A DNA stretch of 33,540 bases from RSA11 sp036564135 (GTDB lineage: Bacteria > Actinomycetota > Thermoleophilia > Solirubrobacterales > 70-9): positions 1-33,540 of the forward strand of contig DATCLC010000167.1 in NCBI GenBank assembly GCA_036564135.1. Reading direction: 5' to 3'. Under the pieces are notes generated by a model. The model was not told the origin of the DNA and ran no database searches. It saw nothing but the letters and a program-made list of their open reading frames with translations. The position numbers and the translations under genes are program-made. Every line of letters starts with the position of its first letter. Position 1 is the first letter of the stretch. Shown here piece by piece: positions 29,488 through 33,540 of this stretch.

Positions 29488-30363
29488 ATGAGCATCATCG
29501 TCGACGAGAACACGAAGCTGGTCGTGAGCGGGCTCACCGGCCGCGAGGGCAGCTTCCACGGGCTGCGCAACCGCGACTACGGCACCGACGTGGTCGCCGG
29601 CGTCACCCCCGGCAAGGGTGGGCAGGACGTCGACGGGATCCCCGTCTTCGACACGATCAAGGAGGCCGTCGCCGAGCGCGGCGCCAACACCTCGATGATC
29701 TTCGTCCCGGCGCGCTTCGCCGCGGGGGCGATCGACGAGGCGATCGAATCGGGCGTTCACACGGTGATCGCGATCACCGAGGGTATCCCCGTCCACGACA
29801 TGCTCAAGGCCTACTGGAAGGCGCGCGAGGCGGGCGTGCGCCTGATCGGCCCGAACTGCCCGGGCGTGCTCTCGCCGGGCAAGGCGAACGTCGGGATCAT
29901 CCCCGCCCAGTTCTTCGACCAGGGCAAGATCGGCGTCGTCTCGAAGTCGGGCACGCTCACCTACCAGATCGGCAACGAGCTCAAGCAGGCCGGCGAGGGC
30001 AACTCGACGATCGTCGGCATCGGCGGCGACCCGATCGTCGGCTCCGACTTCATCGACATCCTCAAGCTGTTCGAGGAGGACCCGGAGACCGAGCTGATCG
30101 TGATGGTCGGCGAGATCGGCGGCGACGCCGAGGAGCGCGCCGCGGAGTTCATCGCCGAGCACATCACCAAGCCGGTCGTCGCCTACATCGCCGGTTTCAC
30201 CGCGCCGCCCGGCAAGCAGATGGGCCACGCCGGCGCGATCATCTCCGGCTCGTCGGGCACCGCCCAGGCCAAGAAGGAGGCGCTCGAGGCCAAGGGCGTG
30301 CGCGTCGGCACCTCGCCGACGGAGACCGCGCAGATCGCGGTCGAGGTCCTGCGCGGCGGCTGA
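29488..30363 (+). CDS. sucD: Succinate-CoA ligase alpha subunit
   Basis: The product is 291 aa. It has a CoA-binding Rossmann domain (LVVSGLTGREGSFHGLRNRDYGT, in part), LIGPNCPGVLSPG, GVVSKSGTLTYQ and the phospho-histidine H247 in MGHAGAIISG. It lies 10 nt after sucC with GAGGAG just before the ATG, a two-gene operon. Length and motifs are normal. Confidence 0.97.
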   Translation: MSIIVDENTKLVVSGLTGREGSFHGLRNRDYGTDVVAGVTPGKGGQDVDGIPVFDTIKEAVAERGANTSMIFVPARFAAGAIDEAIESGVHTVIAITEGIPVHDMLKAYWKAREAGVRLIGPNCPGVLSPGKANVGIIPAQFFDQGKIGVVSKSGTLTYQIGNELKQAGEGNSTIVGIGGDPIVGSDFIDILKLFEEDPETELIVMVGEIGGDAEERAAEFIAEHITKPVVAYIAGFTAPPGKQMGHAGAIISGSSGTAQAKKEALEAKGVRVGTSPTETAQIAVEVLRGG

Positions 30364-30376
30364 AAAACCCACGCGA

Positions 30377-30394
30377 CCGTGACCGGCGTCACGG
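30377..30394 (+). terminator. Palindrome between sucD and MMPL gene (terminator or operator)
   Basis: CCGTGAC pairs with GTCACGG around loop CGGC, 13 nt after the sucD stop. There is no T-tract. It also sits about 20 bp upstream of a TAACCT box (30414-30419), so it may instead be a regulator-binding site at the -35 region of the MMPL promoter. Confidence 0.45.
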
Positions 30395-30463
30395 AGTAGC
30401 GGGGCGCGCCCAGTAACCTCCGGCGGGCCCGCGTCCCCGGTCCATCCCCCCAGGAGGCGTACC

Positions 30464-32725
30464 TTGTCTGAACTGCTCGCCAGGCTCGCGCGCGCGATCA
30501 GCCACCGCTGGAAGCGCAGCCTGCTCATCGCGATCGCCGCCATCGTCGGCCTCGGCGCCGTGATCGGCGCCGCCGGCTCGCCCCCGCCCGACGACTTCGA
30601 TGTCCCCGGCGCGGAGTCGCAGCGGGCCTATGACCTGCTCAACGCGCACACCCCGGCGCTTGCGGGGGCGGATGCGACTGTCGTCTTCTACGTCGAGGAC
30701 GGGACGGTCACCGAGGGCGAGCGCCGCGAGGTGATCGAGTCGACCCTCGAGGAGATCCGCGGCCTGGACGGCGTCGCGGTGGTGACCGACCCGTTCGACG
30801 AGAACGAGCCGCGGGTCTCGGAGGACGGCACGATCGCCGTCTCCGACGTCCGCTACACGATCGCCCCCGAGGACGTTGAGCGCGAGACCGGCGAGGCGCT
30901 CGAGGAGGCCGCGCGCACCGCCGAGGAGGGCGGGGTCGAGGTGGCGATGCGCGGCATCGTCGTCGACATCGCGAGCGAGCAGGAGGCGCCCGTCGGCGAG
31001 CTGATCGGCGTCGCGATCGCGATCGTGCTGCTCACGCTGCTCTTCCGCTCGGGCGCTGCGATGGGCGCCACCATCGTCGGCGCGCTGATCGGCGTGATGC
31101 TCGGCCAGATGCTGATCGCGGCGCTCTCGCGGCCGCTGGGGCTGCCCGAGTTCGCCGGGGTGATCGCCGTCATGCTCGGCCTCGGCGCCGGCATCGACTA
31201 CGCGCTGCTCATCATCGGCCGCTTCCGCGAGCAGATGGCCGCCGGGGACTCGCTGCGCGATGCGGCCGCGAAGGCCGCCGCCACCTCGGGCTCCGCCGTG
31301 GTCGCGGCCGGCCTGATCGTGATGGTCGCGATCGCGGGCCTGCTCGTGATCGGCATCCCGCTGATCGGCAAGCTGGGCGTGGGCGCGGCGATCGGCGTCG
31401 CCGCCGTGGTGCTCTCGGCGATCACGATCCTGCCGATCATGATCGGCGCGCTCGGGCGCTGGCTGCGCCCGAAGAAGGCCGCGCACGTTAAGCACTCCGC
31501 CTTCTTCGAGCGCTGGGGCGAGGGCATTACCCGGCGTCCGTGGCTCGCGATCGTCTGCGGAGTCGTCGTCCTGCTCGTCTTCGCGATCCCCGTTCTCGAC
31601 ATGCGGCTGGGCCTGCCGGACGACGGCAACCAGCCTGAGTCGAAGACCCAGCGGATCGCCTACGACAAGCTCAGCGAGGCGTTCGGCCCCGGCTCGAACG
31701 GGCCGTTTTTGCTCGTCGCCGACCTCCCCGAGGGCGAGGTCCCGCAGGCCGATCTCGACGCGGTCGTCGAGGAGCTGCGCGGCGTCGACGGGGTCGCGAG
31801 CGTGAGTCCCGCGACCCCGAGCGAGGACGGCGAGATCGCGACGATCTTCCTCATCCCGGAGACGTCGCCGCAGGACGAGGCCACGAGCGATTTGCTCATC
31901 GAGCTGCGCGAGGACGTGATCCCCACCGCGACCGAGGGCACCGACCTCGAGGTCTTCGTCGGCGGCAACACGGCGAGCTTCGAGGACTTCTCGGACAAGG
32001 TCGCCGAGCGCCTGCCGCTCTTCATCGCGGTCGTGATCGGCCTCTCGGTGCTGCTTCTGATCATGGCCTTCCGCTCGCTATGGGTCCCGCTGGTGTCGGC
32101 GGTCTTCAACCTGCTCTCGGTCGGCGCCGCCTACGGCGTCGTGACCGCGGTCTTCCAGGACGGGATCGGCGCGAGCCTGATCGGTGCCGACTCGAACGTC
32201 CCGATCGTCTCGTTCGTGCCGGTGATGCTCTTCGCGATCCTCTTCGGGTTGAGCATGGACTACAACGTCTTCCTGCTCTCCCGGGTCCACGAGGCCTACA
32301 ACGAGGGCGACACGCCGCGGGACTCGGTGGTCCACGGCGTGGCGCGGATCGGCAAGGTCGTGCTGTTCGCCGGGCTGATCATGGCCTCGGTGTTCCTGGC
32401 CTTCGTCACCCAGCCGGACATCATCGGGAAGATGATGGGCCTCGGCCTGGGACTCGCGATCCTGATCGACGTGCTCCTCGTGCGCCTCGTGATCGCGCCC
32501 GCGGTGGTGACGCTGCTCGGCGATCGCGCCTGGCGGGTGCCGGGCTGGCTCGACCGGGTGCTGCCGCGCGTCTCGCTCGAGGGGCACCTCGTGGAGAACG
32601 TCGACCCGCGCGGCGAGCCGCTCGACCCCGAGTTCGCGACGCCGAGCCTGCGCGGCAACGGCCGGCCGAGCGCGGACGGCGCGGGCCCCGAGGGCGTCCC
32701 CGAGCCCGAAGAGGCCCGGAAGTAA
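30464..32725 (+). CDS. MMPL/RND-family membrane transporter
   Basis: The product is 753 aa. The start is TTG at 30464, with AGGAGG at 30452-30457 giving good spacing. The layout is a duplicated RND half: TM1, an extracytoplasmic domain (about 45-175), TM2-6 with the D-Y motif GLGAGIDYALLIIGRFRE, a second domain (about 390-510) and TM8-12 with GLSMDYNVFLLSRVHE. The C-terminal tail is charged and Pro-rich. The two Asp residues in TM4 and TM10 are the proton path. In actinomycetes such proteins export lipids, glycolipids or drugs; the cargo here is unknown. Confidence 0.93.
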   Translation: MSELLARLARAISHRWKRSLLIAIAAIVGLGAVIGAAGSPPPDDFDVPGAESQRAYDLLNAHTPALAGADATVVFYVEDGTVTEGERREVIESTLEEIRGLDGVAVVTDPFDENEPRVSEDGTIAVSDVRYTIAPEDVERETGEALEEAARTAEEGGVEVAMRGIVVDIASEQEAPVGELIGVAIAIVLLTLLFRSGAAMGATIVGALIGVMLGQMLIAALSRPLGLPEFAGVIAVMLGLGAGIDYALLIIGRFREQMAAGDSLRDAAAKAAATSGSAVVAAGLIVMVAIAGLLVIGIPLIGKLGVGAAIGVAAVVLSAITILPIMIGALGRWLRPKKAAHVKHSAFFERWGEGITRRPWLAIVCGVVVLLVFAIPVLDMRLGLPDDGNQPESKTQRIAYDKLSEAFGPGSNGPFLLVADLPEGEVPQADLDAVVEELRGVDGVASVSPATPSEDGEIATIFLIPETSPQDEATSDLLIELREDVIPTATEGTDLEVFVGGNTASFEDFSDKVAERLPLFIAVVIGLSVLLLIMAFRSLWVPLVSAVFNLLSVGAAYGVVTAVFQDGIGASLIGADSNVPIVSFVPVMLFAILFGLSMDYNVFLLSRVHEAYNEGDTPRDSVVHGVARIGKVVLFAGLIMASVFLAFVTQPDIIGKMMGLGLGLAILIDVLLVRLVIAPAVVTLLGDRAWRVPGWLDRVLPRVSLEGHLVENVDPRGEPLDPEFATPSLRGNGRPSADGAGPEGVPEPEEARK

Positions 32726-32728
32726 ACT
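32723..32728 (+). promoter_or_regulatory. TANNNT -10 box of aminotransferase gene
   Basis: TAAACT overlaps the MMPL stop codon and ends 9 nt before the ATG at 32738; no Shine-Dalgarno. Confidence 0.4.
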
Positions 32729-32737
32729 GGCCCGCCG

Positions 32738-33540
32738 ATGGCTCAAGACGTGATCTCCTTCGCCCGCGGCGCGCCCAGCGCCGACATCCTGCCGGCCGAG
32801 GCCGTGCGCGAAGCGGCCGCGACCGCGCTCGCCGAGGACTGGCAGCGCGCCCTCTCCTACGGGACGGGGCGCGGCCATCCCGGTCTCGCCGAGTGGATCG
32901 CCGAGCTGCACGGGATCGACGCCGAGCGGGTGATGGTCACGAACGGCTCGATGGAGGCGGCGTCGCTGCTCTTCCAGCACACGCTGGGGCCGGGCGACCG
33001 CGTGATCGTCGAGCAGCCCACCTACGACCGCACATTGCTGCTCTTCCGCCGCGCGGGCGTGGAGCTCGTGCCGGTGCCGCTCGAGTCGGACGGCGTGGAC
33101 ATCGAGGCCTTCGAGCGGGCGCTCGCCGGCGGGCCGGTGAAGCTCGCGCACATCATCCCGAACTTCCACAACCCGGCCGGCTGCACGCTGTCGGTGGAGA
33201 AGCGCGAGCGGCTGGTCGCGCTCGCCGCCGAGCACGGCTTTTTGATCTTCGAGGACGACCCGTACCGGCTCGTGCGCTTCGGGGGCGAGGAGCGCCCGAC
33301 GATGCTCTCGCTCGATCGCGCGGACCGCGTGATCCACGCCTCCTCGTTCTCCAAGACGGTGAGCCCCGGCGTGCGCATCGGCTACCTCGCCGGGCCGGCC
33401 GACGAGATCGCCCGTCTCGCGAAGCGCGCGAACGAGACCTACATCTCGCCGAACATGCTCGCCGAGTCGATCGTCTGCGAGCTCTGCCGCTCCGGCGGGC
33501 TCGAGCGCAACGTCGAGTTCGTGAACGGGGCGCTGCGCGA
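32738..33540 (+). CDS. PLP-dependent class I/II aminotransferase (LysN/2-aminoadipate type), 3' truncated by window edge
   Basis: The frame opens MAQDVISFARGAPSADILPAE and runs off the end (267 residues visible). It shows the class I/II fold of the MocR/LysN branch without a GntR domain: LSYGTGRGHPGLAEWIAE, VTNGSMEAASLLFQ, QPTYDRTLLLFR, IPNFHNPAGCTLS, FEDDPYRLVRF and the PLP lysine in ASSFSKTVSPGVRIGYLAG. Homologues transaminate 2-aminoadipate, aromatic or branched-chain amino acids; substrate not assignable. The C-terminal part is outside the window. Confidence 0.9.
   Translation, partial: MAQDVISFARGAPSADILPAEAVREAAATALAEDWQRALSYGTGRGHPGLAEWIAELHGIDAERVMVTNGSMEAASLLFQHTLGPGDRVIVEQPTYDRTLLLFRRAGVELVPVPLESDGVDIEAFERALAGGPVKLAHIIPNFHNPAGCTLSVEKRERLVALAAEHGFLIFEDDPYRLVRFGGEERPTMLSLDRADRVIHASSFSKTVSPGVRIGYLAGPADEIARLAKRANETYISPNMLAESIVCELCRSGGLERNVEFVNGALR

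Overview
The window is high-GC, densely packed bacterial DNA. Menaquinone-type quinol chemistry, TatA/TatC, Shine-Dalgarno-less start codons preceded by a TANNNT box, and the mix of protein families suggest an actinomycete, most likely a deep-branching class such as Thermoleophilia (Solirubrobacterales-like). That placement is inference; there is no rRNA or other marker here to confirm it. The window opens inside one gene (siroheme-decarboxylase-like) and closes inside another (a PLP aminotransferase).

Layout. 1-2035: tetrapyrrole synthesis (AhbA/B-like protein, hemL). 2094-5758: a compact regulatory island made of two tandem copies of a small secreted acidic protein unit (promoter, gene and terminator hairpin all duplicated), an OmpR-type response regulator, a sensor histidine kinase and a third membrane-anchored Asp-rich protein. 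All three acidic genes are preceded by direct repeats phased at 11 bp that look like operators for the regulator. 5791-6197: a guanidine-III (ykkC-III) riboswitch and the guanidinium exporter gene it controls. 6206-7599: two nearly identical triplets of palindromic repeats flanking a DUF559/AbiEi-like nuclease gene; the palindrome family recurs at 21591-21692. 7654-12241: respiration and quinone synthesis (unknown protein, qcrA, qcrB, qcrC-type fused subunit, ubiE/menG, polyprenyl diphosphate synthase). 12341-15337: zinc-ribbon protein, dcd, tatA, tatC, membrane TPR-like protein. 15415-15487: tRNA-Lys(CTT). 15596-19313: polysaccharide flippase and an asparagine-synthase-like protein. 19471-21195: a three-gene operon of unknown function with two paralogues. 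21192-22265: two-TM channel, a candidate 31-aa gene and an unknown protein. 22285-28168: SDR, nucleotide-sugar dehydrogenase, membrane protein, RibD-C reductase, RpiB-like isomerase, sulfotransferase and HAD hydrolase. 28335-30363: sucC-sucD. 30464-32725: MMPL transporter. 32738-end: aminotransferase.

How it fits together. The qcr-ubiE-polyprenyl synthase run links synthesis of the quinone to the complex that oxidises it. Flippase, Asn-synthase-like protein, nucleotide-sugar dehydrogenase and sulfotransferase point to an acidic or sulfated surface polysaccharide, though they are not one operon. Many genes have a TANNNT box 6-10 nt before the start codon and no Shine-Dalgarno, so leaderless transcription looks common. 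The most interesting candidates for undescribed biology are the acidic-protein two-component island, the palindrome/DUF559 cassette and the 19471-21195 operon.
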